From Acidobacteria bacterium 13_2_20CM_2_57_6 (GTDB taxonomy: Bacteria; Acidobacteriota; Terriglobia; Acidiferrales; UBA7541), in assembly GCA_001917435.1 (NCBI GenBank), contig MNEA01000024.1:1-35628 (forward strand): DNA of 35,628 nucleotides. The letters run 5' to 3'. A program made the position numbers and the translations under genes. Of the stretch, positions 1 through 8,116 are shown in pieces. Every line of letters begins with the position of its first letter. The first letter of the stretch is position 1. The notes beneath the pieces are model-generated. The model ran no database searches, was not told where the DNA came from, and worked only from the letters and a program-made list of their open reading frames with translations.

Positions 1-2
1 AG

Positions 3-1751
3 TGGAAAGCCCTCTGGGACGAACTCGGCATTCCCAGCGACGAATTCATTCGCACTACGGATCTGAAGCACGCGCATACCGTCCAGTGGCTCTTCAAACT
101 GTGCCGTGAAAACGGATTCGTCTACCCCGGCCACTATACCGGGCAATACTGCATCTACGACAACGCTTACGTGGACGTAAAGGCTGGGGAAAATTGTCCC
201 GACTGTGGACGCCCCACGGAAACTGTCACCGAGGCAAATTATTTCTTCAAGCTTTCCGCGTTTCAAAAGCCGCTGCTCCATTGGTACGCCAAGCATCCGG
301 AATTCATCCAGCCAGAATCGCGCCGCAATGAGATTCTCAGCTTCGTCGAAGGCGGACTCCGTGATCTCAGCATTACCCGCACGTCGGTTCGTTGGGGCAT
401 TCCCGTTCCTGGCGAAGAGCCGCACGTTTTTTACGTCTGGTTTGACGCGCTGACTGCTTATCTCAGCGCCGTGGGCGGCCCCAATTACGAAAAGCAGGGA
501 TACTGGCCCGCCGACGTGCACATCGTTGGAAAAGACATCATCCGGTTTCACACTGTCTATTGGCCGGCATTCCTGATGGCTGCGGGTCTTCCGATCCCCA
601 AGCAAGTCTGGGCACATGGCTGGTTCCTGATGGACGCGGCCAAGATGAGCAAATCCAAAGGGAATGTCGTGACGCCCCGCCCGATTGTGGGCGTGCTGGG
701 CATGGACGCGCTTCGCTACTATCTCTTGCGCGAAACGGTTTTCGGCCAGGACGGCAATTTCAGCTATGACGCGATCGTGACGCGCTACAACAGCGATCTC
801 GCCAACGGCCTTGGTAACCTTGCTAGCCGTACCGCGGCGATGATTGAGAAGAGTAGCGGCGGCAAGATACCCAAGCCCGCTGCGCTTCAACCGCAGGACA
901 TGGCGCTGGCCGAGCAAGTTCAGGCGACGATCAGCGAAGTCCTTGAGTTGTACGACAACCTGGCGTTCTCTCGGGTGTTGGAGGAGATTTGGTCGCTGAT
1001 TGCCGCGACGGACAAATACCTTACCGCTGAGCATCCCTGGTCGCTCAGTGAGAGTGATGCCGACCAGCAGCGTCGTGCCACCATTCTCTGGATCACCGCG
1101 GAAGTGCTGCGAGTCGTAACGGCGTTGGCGCATCCTATCTTGCCGGGGAGCACCGCAAAGGTCTGGTCGTTGCTGGGCCAACGGAGTCAGCCAGCGTCTG
1201 TCGCATTGGATGGCTTGAGATGGGGACAGCTTGCCCCGGGCACGCCACTTGGAAAATCGCAAGCGCTTTTCCCGCGCATTGAAAAAGCAGAAGCAATCGA
1301 GAGGATGGAATCCATGGAAAACGAACCACAAAAACAACCCTCGCCCGCCACTGCAGCAACGCCCGCGAGCACGCCGGTCGCTGGAGGCGCTGCTGCCGCC
1401 GCCGCACCCGCGGCATCGGAAAAAATCGGCATCGAGGACTTTGCCAAAGTCGAAATGCGCGTTGGGCAAATCAAGACCGCCGAACGCATCGTTGGCGCGG
1501 ACAAGCTGCTGAAGCTCACTGTGGACATAGGCACGGAGATTCGCCAGATTTGCGCCGGCATTGCTCAATATTATGAGCCGGAAAAATTGATTGGCCGCAA
1601 AGTCGCTGTGGTGGTCAACCTCGCGCCGCGCAAGCTCCGCGGCGTCGAATCCAATGGCATGATCGTAGCCGCCTCCGTTGGTCCCGAAGGCCGCCCGGTC
1701 CTCGCCGGCTTCCCCGACGAAGATGTCGAAATCGGCGCCCGCTTGAAGTAG
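3..1751 (+). CDS. metG: Methionine--tRNA ligase, 5'-truncated by the window edge
   Basis: Charges tRNA-Met with methionine in the cytoplasm. The frame is open from base 3, so the gene begins outside the window; 582 residues are visible and the N-terminal Rossmann part with the HIGH motif is missing. Visible: a zinc-knuckle remnant with a CPDC pair (about residues 65-68 of the fragment), the class I KMSKS loop (about 214-218), the anticodon-binding helical domain, an Ala/Pro-rich linker (about 445-475), and a C-terminal EMAP/Trbp111-type tRNA-binding domain starting near IGIEDFAKVEMRVG. The appended domain is typical of dimeric bacterial MetRS. A GTG at 171 is internal, not the start, because homologous sequence continues upstream of it. 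The stop is followed at once by a 20-bp palindrome and then tatD on the same strand. Confidence 0.96.
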   Translation, partial: WKALWDELGIPSDEFIRTTDLKHAHTVQWLFKLCRENGFVYPGHYTGQYCIYDNAYVDVKAGENCPDCGRPTETVTEANYFFKLSAFQKPLLHWYAKHPEFIQPESRRNEILSFVEGGLRDLSITRTSVRWGIPVPGEEPHVFYVWFDALTAYLSAVGGPNYEKQGYWPADVHIVGKDIIRFHTVYWPAFLMAAGLPIPKQVWAHGWFLMDAAKMSKSKGNVVTPRPIVGVLGMDALRYYLLRETVFGQDGNFSYDAIVTRYNSDLANGLGNLASRTAAMIEKSSGGKIPKPAALQPQDMALAEQVQATISEVLELYDNLAFSRVLEEIWSLIAATDKYLTAEHPWSLSESDADQQRRATILWITAEVLRVVTALAHPILPGSTAKVWSLLGQRSQPASVALDGLRWGQLAPGTPLGKSQALFPRIEKAEAIERMESMENEPQKQPSPATAATPASTPVAGGAAAAAAPAASEKIGIEDFAKVEMRVGQIKTAERIVGADKLLKLTVDIGTEIRQICAGIAQYYEPEKLIGRKVAVVVNLAPRKLRGVESNGMIVAASVGPEGRPVLAGFPDEDVEIGARLK

Positions 1752-1771
1752 GGGCAAGATATATCTTGCCC
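1752..1771. repeat. Perfect 20-bp palindrome directly after metG
   Basis: GGGCAAGATATATCTTGCCC is an exact inverted repeat that begins on the base after the metG stop codon and lies 29 bases before tatD. RNA from either strand could fold into a hairpin of up to about 8 bp. No U-tract follows, so it is not a standard intrinsic terminator. It could be a processing or attenuation hairpin, a protein-binding site, or a copy of a short dispersed intergenic repeat. Confidence 0.5.
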
Positions 1772-1800
1772 TGCGATTACCCCAGTTTGAGCAAGAACCG

Positions 1801-2622
1801 ATGGAACTGATCGACTCACACGCGCATATTGACTTTCCTCAATTCGCCGAAGACCGTGACGCCATGCTCGACCGCGCGCGCGCCGCCGGCGTGACGACTC
1901 TGCTAGCGATCGGCACAGGCCCGGGTCCCGAGAAACTCGATGCCGGATTGCCTTTTGCCGAGCAGCACGATTGGATTTACTCAACAGTAGGAATTCATCC
2001 TCACGAAGCGAAGGAAGTCACGCAGCAGCATTTGGATGAATTGGCCCGCCTGGCGAAGCATTCCAAAGTCATCGCCTGGGGCGAAATTGGCCTCGACTAC
2101 TTCTACGATCATTCTCCCCGCGAAGTGCAGCAGCGCGTCTTCCGGGACCAGATGGCGCTCGCGCAGCAAGCGAAGCTGCCTATCATCATTCATTGCCGCG
2201 ACGCGTGGGCCGATTGCCTGGACATGATTGAAAAGCGCTGGCGCCCCACGGGCATCGGAGGAATCCTGCACTGCTTCACCAGCACGCTCGAAGATGCGCG
2301 GCGCGGAATCGAAATGGGATTTCTGGTTTCCTTTGCGGGAAATTCAAGCTATCCGAAAATGCAGAACATTCGCGACGTTGTGAAAGCATTGCCCATCGAA
2401 AAGATTTTGATTGAAACGGACTCTCCGTATCTTGCGCCGCAGCCCTGGCGCGGCAAGCGCAACGAGCCTGCCTACGTTGCGGAAGTGGCGCGCACGCTTG
2501 CGAGTGTGAGAAACTTGTCGCCGGACGAAGTTGCCGCCGCCACTTCCGAGAATTTCCGGCGCTTCTTCGGTCTTGCCCGGCCGGCAACTCTGGCGGCCAC
2601 AGGTCTCAAAGACAAGGGTTAG
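1801..2622 (+). CDS. tatD: TatD-family metal-dependent deoxyribonuclease
   Basis: A 273-residue TIM-barrel hydrolase of the TatD/YcfH family, which are metal-dependent DNases with 3'-5' exonuclease or AP-endonuclease activity. The metal site is intact: DSHAHID at residues 5-11 (two His ligands), GEIGLDYFYD in the middle (the Glu ligand), IIIHCRDAW, ILHCFTS, and ETDSPYLAP near the C-terminus (the conserved Asp). Length is normal for the family (about 260). It starts at ATG 1801, 49 bases after metG. The metG-tatD order is common in bacteria and suggests co-transcription. The true substrate of individual TatD proteins is rarely known, so the DNase assignment is by family. Confidence 0.94.
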   Translation: MELIDSHAHIDFPQFAEDRDAMLDRARAAGVTTLLAIGTGPGPEKLDAGLPFAEQHDWIYSTVGIHPHEAKEVTQQHLDELARLAKHSKVIAWGEIGLDYFYDHSPREVQQRVFRDQMALAQQAKLPIIIHCRDAWADCLDMIEKRWRPTGIGGILHCFTSTLEDARRGIEMGFLVSFAGNSSYPKMQNIRDVVKALPIEKILIETDSPYLAPQPWRGKRNEPAYVAEVARTLASVRNLSPDEVAAATSENFRRFFGLARPATLAATGLKDKG

Positions 2623-2637
2623 TTCAGGAGATTCGCC

Positions 2638-3621
2638 ATCGCCCTGCTCACGGCTAAAGAGATTTTTGATCTGGTCCGCGACGACCTCCTGTTGGTCGAA
2701 GAGGAACTGGCGCGCCAAAGCGAAGCTGCATTTCCACCGGTCTCCGAGATCACTGCGTATTTGCTCGGCGGGGGTGGGAAGCGCATGCGTCCAGCGCTCC
2801 TGCTTCTGTCCGCGAGCTATGCGGGACACAAGGATCGCAGCGCGATCCGCCTAGCGGCCGTTGTGGAGCTTTTGCACAGCGCAACGCTGATCCATGACGA
2901 TGTCATCGACAGCGCAGACACGCGCCGTGGCCGCCCTTCCGCCAATTCCAAATGGGGCAATCATCGCAGCGTGCTCACTGGCGACTGGCTGTACATGCAG
3001 TCGTTTCAGATGGCTCTGGAAGAGCGCAATTTTCGTATTCTCGACATTCTGATCGACCTGACGCAAAAAATGGTTGAAGGCGAACTGATTCAACTCGCAA
3101 AAATTGGCCGCATCGACGTGTCCGAAGACGATGCTCTGCGACTGGCCACCTACAAGACCGCGTGTCTTTTCAGCGGCTGTGCGCGGCTGGGCGGAGTGCT
3201 GGGCGGCCTCGAGGGTGAAGAAGAACAAGCGCTTGCCGATTACGGGAAATATGCCGGCTTGGCGTTTCAGCTTGTCGACGATTTGCTGGATTTTACGGCG
3301 TCCGCGGAACAGCTTGGCAAACCCGTTCTTAGCGATTTGAAGGAAGGAAAGGTTACGTTGCCACTGATCTACGCGATAGAAAATGGCCATCGCGATGCGC
3401 GTGAGATGGTCGCGCGCGTGCTAGCCGAAAAAGAATTTAATTCCGTGCGGCCGGAAACCATCGTTTCGCTGGTTCACGAGTCCGGCGCGCTCGGTCGCGC
3501 CCGCGCACTGGCACAGGATTATGCTTGCCGCGCCAAAGCTTGCCTCAACGGCCGACAGGATTCCGAATATTCTCGCGCCCTTGCGACGCTCCCTGATTTT
3601 ATTTTGGAGCGAGAGAACTGA
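2638..3621 (+). CDS. Long-chain polyprenyl diphosphate synthase, apparent ATC start
   Basis: Trans-isoprenyl diphosphate synthase that lengthens FPP/GGPP with IPP to make the side chain of menaquinone or ubiquinone. Shows GGGKRMRP, the first Asp-rich motif LIHDDVIDSADTRRGRP, and the second, QLVDDLLDF. The product chain length (C35, C40 or other) cannot be read from sequence. The start is odd. Family-like N-terminal sequence (LTAKEIFDLVRDDLL) lies upstream of the first ordinary start, TTG 2692, but no ATG, GTG or TTG precedes it after the tatD stop (2620-2622). AGGAG at 2626-2630 sits 7 bases before an ATC at 2638, which would give a 327-residue protein beginning MALLTAKEIF. If only ATG/GTG/TTG are allowed the CDS is 2692-3621. 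CTG 2644 is another option. Confidence 0.9.
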   Translation: MALLTAKEIFDLVRDDLLLVEEELARQSEAAFPPVSEITAYLLGGGGKRMRPALLLLSASYAGHKDRSAIRLAAVVELLHSATLIHDDVIDSADTRRGRPSANSKWGNHRSVLTGDWLYMQSFQMALEERNFRILDILIDLTQKMVEGELIQLAKIGRIDVSEDDALRLATYKTACLFSGCARLGGVLGGLEGEEEQALADYGKYAGLAFQLVDDLLDFTASAEQLGKPVLSDLKEGKVTLPLIYAIENGHRDAREMVARVLAEKEFNSVRPETIVSLVHESGALGRARALAQDYACRAKACLNGRQDSEYSRALATLPDFILEREN

Positions 3622-3706
3622 GAAAGTTATCAGTCGACAGTCGAAAGTTAAGAGAAACAAGAACGAAAAACAAGCAAGTGACAAAAAGAAATCCTGACTC
3701 TGGGTG

Positions 3707-4651
3707 ATGAAAGCTCTTCTTCCATTCAAGCTCGTTTATCACGAAAACTATGATCTAAATCTTGGCCCGCACGTTTTTCCATCGCAGAAATTCCGCCTCC
3801 TCCAGGAAATGCTTCTTCGCGAAGGGATCGCCGCGCAGGAGGATTTCCTGCGCCCCAATCCAGCGGCCGACGAGGACATTCTGCGCGTGCACACTTCGGA
3901 CTGGGTACGCAAACTGAAGACCGGTACGCTCACCGCCAGCGAAGTCATGAAACTGGAGGTGCCGTATTCGAAGGAGCTGGTTGAGGCCGTCTGGCTGGCC
4001 GCAGGCGGAACGATCCTGGCTGGGCAAGCGGCGCTGCGCGACGGATTCGGTTCGAATCTGAGCGGCGGATTTCATCATGCGTATCCCGGGCACGGCGAAG
4101 GTTTCTGTGCGATTCATGATGTGGCCGTAGCAATTCGAAAGCTACAAGCGGATGGCGCCGTAAAGAAAGCTATTGTTGTAGATACGGATGTGCATCAAGG
4201 CAACGGGACGGCCGCTATCTTTCGAGCTGACGCGGCAGTGTTCACGATTTCGATTCATCAGGAGAACAACTATCCGGCGCACAAGCCACCATCGAGCGTC
4301 GATCTCAACATTGCCGACCGCGCCGATGACGATGAATATCTGGGTGTGCTGATCCCCGCGGTGCAGAAGGCCCTTGACGAATTTCAGCCGGAGATTCTTT
4401 TTTACGTGGGCGGTGCCGATCCCTATTGCGAAGACCAACTTGGCGGGCTGTCCCTCACCAAGGAGGGATTGAAGCTACGCGACCGCCAGGTTTTTGAAGA
4501 AGCGCGCCGCCGCAGAATTCCGGTAGCGACGACACTGGCCGGGGGCTACGCGCGCAGAGTCGAGGACACGATTCGAATCCACGTCAATACGGTTTTGGCG
4601 GCCCGGGAGGTGGCCGAGAAATATCCGCAGGAATCTGTGAGGAGGGTTTAG
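3707..4651 (+). CDS. Histone-deacetylase-fold zinc hydrolase
   Basis: A 314-residue member of the histone deacetylase / acetylpolyamine amidohydrolase / AcuC superfamily, which removes acyl groups from lysines or small amines; in bacteria the substrate is usually unknown. The catalytic features are visible: the paired His in GGFHHAYPGHG (123-124), the zinc ligands in VVDTDVHQGNGTA (Asp161, His163), and the third Asp in VGGADPYCED (Asp238). I prefer ATG 3707 over the adjacent GTG 3704. It follows the polyprenyl synthase by 85 bases and converges on the next gene with only 12 bases between stops. Nothing in the neighbourhood names its substrate. Confidence 0.9.
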   Translation: MKALLPFKLVYHENYDLNLGPHVFPSQKFRLLQEMLLREGIAAQEDFLRPNPAADEDILRVHTSDWVRKLKTGTLTASEVMKLEVPYSKELVEAVWLAAGGTILAGQAALRDGFGSNLSGGFHHAYPGHGEGFCAIHDVAVAIRKLQADGAVKKAIVVDTDVHQGNGTAAIFRADAAVFTISIHQENNYPAHKPPSSVDLNIADRADDDEYLGVLIPAVQKALDEFQPEILFYVGGADPYCEDQLGGLSLTKEGLKLRDRQVFEEARRRRIPVATTLAGGYARRVEDTIRIHVNTVLAAREVAEKYPQESVRRV

Positions 4652-4678
4652 GATTCCACACCGTTAAGGGACGGAATC
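4652..4678. terminator. Possible bidirectional hairpin between convergent genes
   Basis: GATTCC at 4652-4657 pairs with GGAATC at 4673-4678 around a 15-base loop. It begins right after the stop of the deacetylase-like gene and covers the stop of the convergent thioredoxin gene. The loop is long and there is no U-tract, so this is only a weak candidate terminator. Confidence 0.25.
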
Positions 4679-6029
4679 TTCGGCTAGCGGTGAGGCGTTC
4701 GCTGGAACCAGGGCGAGGCGGACGGCGGCTAAGAGGTCAGGCTCGAAAGTATCGGGCTCGAAGCCATCGGAACGGTAGGCAATTTTTCCGGCGCGATCGA
4801 GCACCATTACGGTAGGGAAAGAATTGACGGTGAAGAACCGATCCAGGCCGTCCGCAAATACGACAGGGGTACGCGGTTTGTTTTGTTCCAAATAGCTCTT
4901 CACCAAGGTTTCATCCTCGTCGCAATTGACAGCCAGAAAAAGAACATCTGCATTCGTCTGAAAGCCGGCAGCCACGCGCGAAAACAAAGGTTCAAGCGCA
5001 TGGCAGGGACCACACCATGTGGCCCAAAAATTCACGACGCGAACTTTCCCCCTCGTTTCTTTCAGCGGCAAGGCTGTGCCTTCGGGAGCTTTGCGGACCG
5101 TGAAATCGGCGGGTTCGCGGGCACCGGCATTTCTCTTCGGTTTTGCCGTAATGGAAGTCCGCGACACCTCATCGTACGTAAGGAGCAGATACTCACCTAA
5201 ACCGACGTCAGAGCCGTGGGTAAGCCGCCATACGTTACCTAGTTTTTGTCGGATTTCGCGGCGGCCAGCGCTTCCATTCGTCGCATCGGCCAGGGCGAAA
5301 GCGCGGGCGTATTGCTCAACCGCGCCTTTCAGGTCTTTTTTGAGCTCGGCAATTTCACCGAGCTGTTGCGCTGCGGCCGAGCTGGGAAGGACCTCGTAAC
5401 TTAACTCGAGGTCCTTCTGAGCGGTAGCCACGTCTTTCAATTTCAGCTCGAGCCTTCCGCGCAATGTCAGCACAGACGTGCGATCGCGCTTCTTTTCAAT
5501 GGCCCAGTCTTCCGCTGAAATCTTTGGCGATTTTTCGCCGGCCGAACTGCGCTCGACAAATTCCAGAACGCGTGTGGCGTAGTTTATGGCCCGGCGAAGT
5601 GCAGCTTCATCGCCATTCCGTTCGAGCAACTGAATGGTCAGAATGGTCATGGAAATATCGTCCGGGCTAAGCGCGACGATGCGCTCGGCGTAAGCGGCGG
5701 CGCGAGCATCATCGCGCAGTTGCAGGCAGGCCTCCACAAGGGCGCGGTAAACCTGCGGCCGCTGATGCGAATCCGGATTTTCCTTAAGAAACGCCTCCAG
5801 ATTCCGGACCAGCGCCGCGCGATCGTTTCCGGAGTTGTTAGATGGACTGCTGCAATTGTTCTTCAGATGAAGGTTGTTTGGCAGGAGCGTCCGGTCTGGA
5901 AGCAGCTGTCTTCGACGATGCCTTCTGACCCTTTTCATTTCGCGCTAGGGCGTGACCGCAAATTGGTGAAGCCGGCACGCAAAAAAAGAGTATTGAGATT
6001 ATGCACGTGGAGACGGGCTGAGAGGCCAT
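4664..6029 (-). CDS. Exported TPR/thioredoxin-like (TlpA-type) protein, split by a one-base frameshift
   Basis: The long frame (4664-5938) has TPR-like helical repeats and then a thioredoxin domain with FWATWCGPCHALEPLF. It resembles periplasmic TlpA/ResA thiol-disulfide proteins. Its apparent N-terminus (MKRVRRHRRR...) is basic and unlike an export signal. In the next frame, ATG 6029 opens a clear signal peptide (hydrophobic IISILFFCVPASPICGHALA) and runs on through PSSEEQLQQSI to a stop at 5838-5840. Removing one T at about 5840 (minus strand) joins it as EEQLQQSI-NNSGNDRAALVRNLEAFL, giving one 454-residue secreted protein. The disruption is therefore a single-base insertion, either a sequencing error or a real frameshift. 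Convergent with the upstream plus-strand gene; 89 bases separate its start from the DUF4097 gene. Confidence 0.8.
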
Positions 6030-6118
6030 ACCAGCGGGATTCTAAGGCTATTGCGAGGAATTGTCGCTAAGGTCTTCATAATTTTCCTTCAAGAGCAGGG
6101 CTTCGCGAGTATGCAGGG

Positions 6119-7102
6119 CTACTTTGTACCGGTGATACGAATTTCGCCCGAGACAGTATGGATGTCTACGCGCCCGCCACCACTCCCCATATGAGCGCGA
6201 AGGGAATGTTTGCCTTGCTCCTCGACGACGATGGGGATGTCCGAGCGAATCTCGCCAGAGACGGCTTCCGCCGAGAGGTGGAGGTTCGCAGAGGCGGGAA
6301 CGCTGAGTTGTACACTGCCAGATGCTGTTTTCAGCTCCCAATAGTTCTCGCCGCCCGGATGGCCCTGCACCGAGACGCGACCCGAGGCTGCGTGCGCCTT
6401 CACATCGTGTGCCGCGCCTTGAATGTCGACATTGCCGCTCGCGGTATCCGCTTCGACACGCCCTCCAGGATTGGAAATACGAATGACGCCCGAGATGGCG
6501 TTCACCTCCACGTCGCCCCGAACTTTCGAGACCGTCACACTTCCGGAAGCGGAAAAAACGCGGAGATCGTTGCCAAGGTCACTGGCGGAGATCGAACCGC
6601 TGGCTGTAGTGAGCTGGGCGAATCGCTCGATTTTTTCGGCGCGAATGGACCCCGAGGCGGCTTGTACTTTTACGGGTCCGCGCACGCCGCGAATGGTCTG
6701 CGCACCGGAGGCGACGGTAGCGTTTACTTCCGTGTCGCGCGGCACCTGAATCGAGTACGCGATGCTTACGTTGCGCAGGCGAGACATTTCCTTGCCGATA
6801 CGAATGGTTTCCCCTGTTTGTTCAATGGGAGGATTCGCGATGGTGTCATCCAAGCGCTTCTGAGGGTTGTCAAAGCCGAATCCCGAGGCGCGGACTTCGC
6901 CCCGCACATGAACTTTTCCGTCGGCACTGCCGGCGATGTCTACGTCGCCGGAGGCATTGGTGATTTCAAGGCGGAGCGGACCGGTGACGCTATAGTCGCG
7001 ATCGAAGGTACCGGCAACCGACGGTCCGGTATTGCAGGCCGCGGAAGCGATGATGGCGGTTAGCAGCACGAGCAGTGAGCACAGACCCCGGTGACGCGCC
7101 AT
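6119..7102 (-). CDS. DUF4097-family beta-strand-repeat lipoprotein
   Basis: A 327-residue exported protein. The N-terminus has a hydrophobic segment ending in ASAAC, a plausible lipobox with Cys23 (Ser at -3 is not ideal). The rest is a run of short repeats built on SGDV, ASGSI, ASGSV, ISGVI, ASGNV, ASGRV, ASGSV and VSGEI, spaced about 18-22 residues apart. This is the pattern of DUF4097 proteins, predicted to form a right-handed beta-helix-like stack. Function is unknown; such proteins often accompany anti-sigma or two-component loci, but none is visible here. A long open frame on the opposite strand (6158-7063) is a compositional shadow. A strong hairpin lies in the leader. Confidence 0.85.
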   Translation of the reverse strand: MARHRGLCSLLVLLTAIIASAACNTGPSVAGTFDRDYSVTGPLRLEITNASGDVDIAGSADGKVHVRGEVRASGFGFDNPQKRLDDTIANPPIEQTGETIRIGKEMSRLRNVSIAYSIQVPRDTEVNATVASGAQTIRGVRGPVKVQAASGSIRAEKIERFAQLTTASGSISASDLGNDLRVFSASGSVTVSKVRGDVEVNAISGVIRISNPGGRVEADTASGNVDIQGAAHDVKAHAASGRVSVQGHPGGENYWELKTASGSVQLSVPASANLHLSAEAVSGEIRSDIPIVVEEQGKHSLRAHMGSGGGRVDIHTVSGEIRITGTK

Positions 7103-7115
7103 TCATCCTCCGTAA

Positions 7116-7138
7116 GGGTGCAGAGAAATGCTCTGCGC
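7116..7138 (-). promoter_or_regulatory. Leader hairpin upstream of the DUF4097 gene
   Basis: A stem of about 9 bp including one G-U pair (plus-strand GGTGCAGAG / CTCTGCGCC) around the loop AAATG. It lies 14-36 bases upstream of the ATG at 7102 and would be in the 5' untranslated RNA. It could modulate translation or be the end of the upstream larE transcript. There is no U-tract on the minus strand. Confidence 0.35.
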
Positions 7139-7170
7139 CGTCCTACTTATAGCTACGCAAGGCCAGGGAA

Positions 7171-8058
7171 TTATGTTCCCCGAGCAGCTTTGGCAGGACG
7201 CGGGCTGACCTGCGAAAGAGTCTCGTTCAGGGAGCCCTGGCGATATCCCTCGAGGTCCAGGGCAACGTAAGTGAAGCCCGCGGCTTTCAGACGATCGGCG
7301 ATGGCGGCGGCCATTTCAGGCGCGAGGGCGCGGGGCATTTCGTCGGGAGAGATTTCCACGCGCCCAAGTTTGTCGTGGAGTCGCACGCGGAACTGGCGGA
7401 ATCCAAGCGTGCGCAGCGCCGCTTCGCCACGCTCGACGAGGCCAAGGCGCTCGGGCGTGACTTCGGTGCCATAAGGCAGGCGCGAAGCGAGACAAGCGGA
7501 GGAGGGCCGGTCCCACGTGGGCAAACCTGCGCGCCGCGAGAGAAGGCGAATTTCGGCTTTGCTCAATCCGGCGTCGAGAAGCGGCGCCAGGACCCGGTGC
7601 TCGGTTGCGGCGCGATGGCCGGGGCGAAAATCGAGCGTGTCATCCGCGTTTACACCGTAGGCGACGGCGGCAAAACCTCGTGCCCTCGCTAGTTCGTCCA
7701 GTGCGGAAAACAGTTCATCCTTGCAGAAATAGCAGCGATCTGTGGCGTTTGCGCGGTAAGCGGGGTTATCCATTTCGCGTGTTTCGATGAATTCATGCCG
7801 CAAGCCAAGCTTGCTCACAAATTCTTCTACGATGGCGCGATCGTGAGCCGAATAGCTTGGTGAGAGTGCGGTGACGGAGAGCGTGCCGGCACCAAGCACG
7901 TCGTGAGCCGCCCAGGCCAAATACGCAGAGTCTGCGCCACCCGAAAGCGCGACGATGAGCGAAGGGGTTTCAGCGAGCCGAGCTAGCAAAAGATTCTCTT
8001 TTTCTTCCGGGGATGCGATGTTGCCCTCGGTGTTGCGAATATGAATGAGCTCTTTCAT
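7171..8058 (-). CDS. larE: LarE-type ATP-dependent sulfurtransferase
   Basis: A 295-residue PP-loop ATPase of the LarE family, which sulfurates the pyridinium dithiocarboxylate precursor of the nickel-pincer cofactor of lactate racemase and related enzymes. The PP-loop SGGADS is at residues 39-44. The family motif CLASRLPYG contains Cys189, which matches by position the sacrificial Cys of the Lactobacillus enzyme. Two further cysteines form CYFC (109 and 112), so three cysteines may ligate a [4Fe-4S] cluster, as reported for the Thermotoga-type enzyme; that subtype call is inference. No larA, larB or larC is in the window, so the pathway here is incomplete. Start ATG 8058, 58 bases downstream of the POTRA protein on the same strand. 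Confidence 0.9.
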   Translation of the reverse strand: MKELIHIRNTEGNIASPEEKENLLLARLAETPSLIVALSGGADSAYLAWAAHDVLGAGTLSVTALSPSYSAHDRAIVEEFVSKLGLRHEFIETREMDNPAYRANATDRCYFCKDELFSALDELARARGFAAVAYGVNADDTLDFRPGHRAATEHRVLAPLLDAGLSKAEIRLLSRRAGLPTWDRPSSACLASRLPYGTEVTPERLGLVERGEAALRTLGFRQFRVRLHDKLGRVEISPDEMPRALAPEMAAAIADRLKAAGFTYVALDLEGYRQGSLNETLSQVSPRPAKAARGT

Positions 8059-8116
8059 CTCAGCCAGAGTATATCTCAGAGTGCCACCGGCATTTCAGAT
8101 TGCGGTGCGGAAGAAG

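Noticed and set aside
6158..7063. A 301-codon plus-strand frame opposite the DUF4097 gene
   Set aside because: The repeats of the minus-strand gene produce an open antisense frame; the translation is Arg/Gly-rich with no family features.
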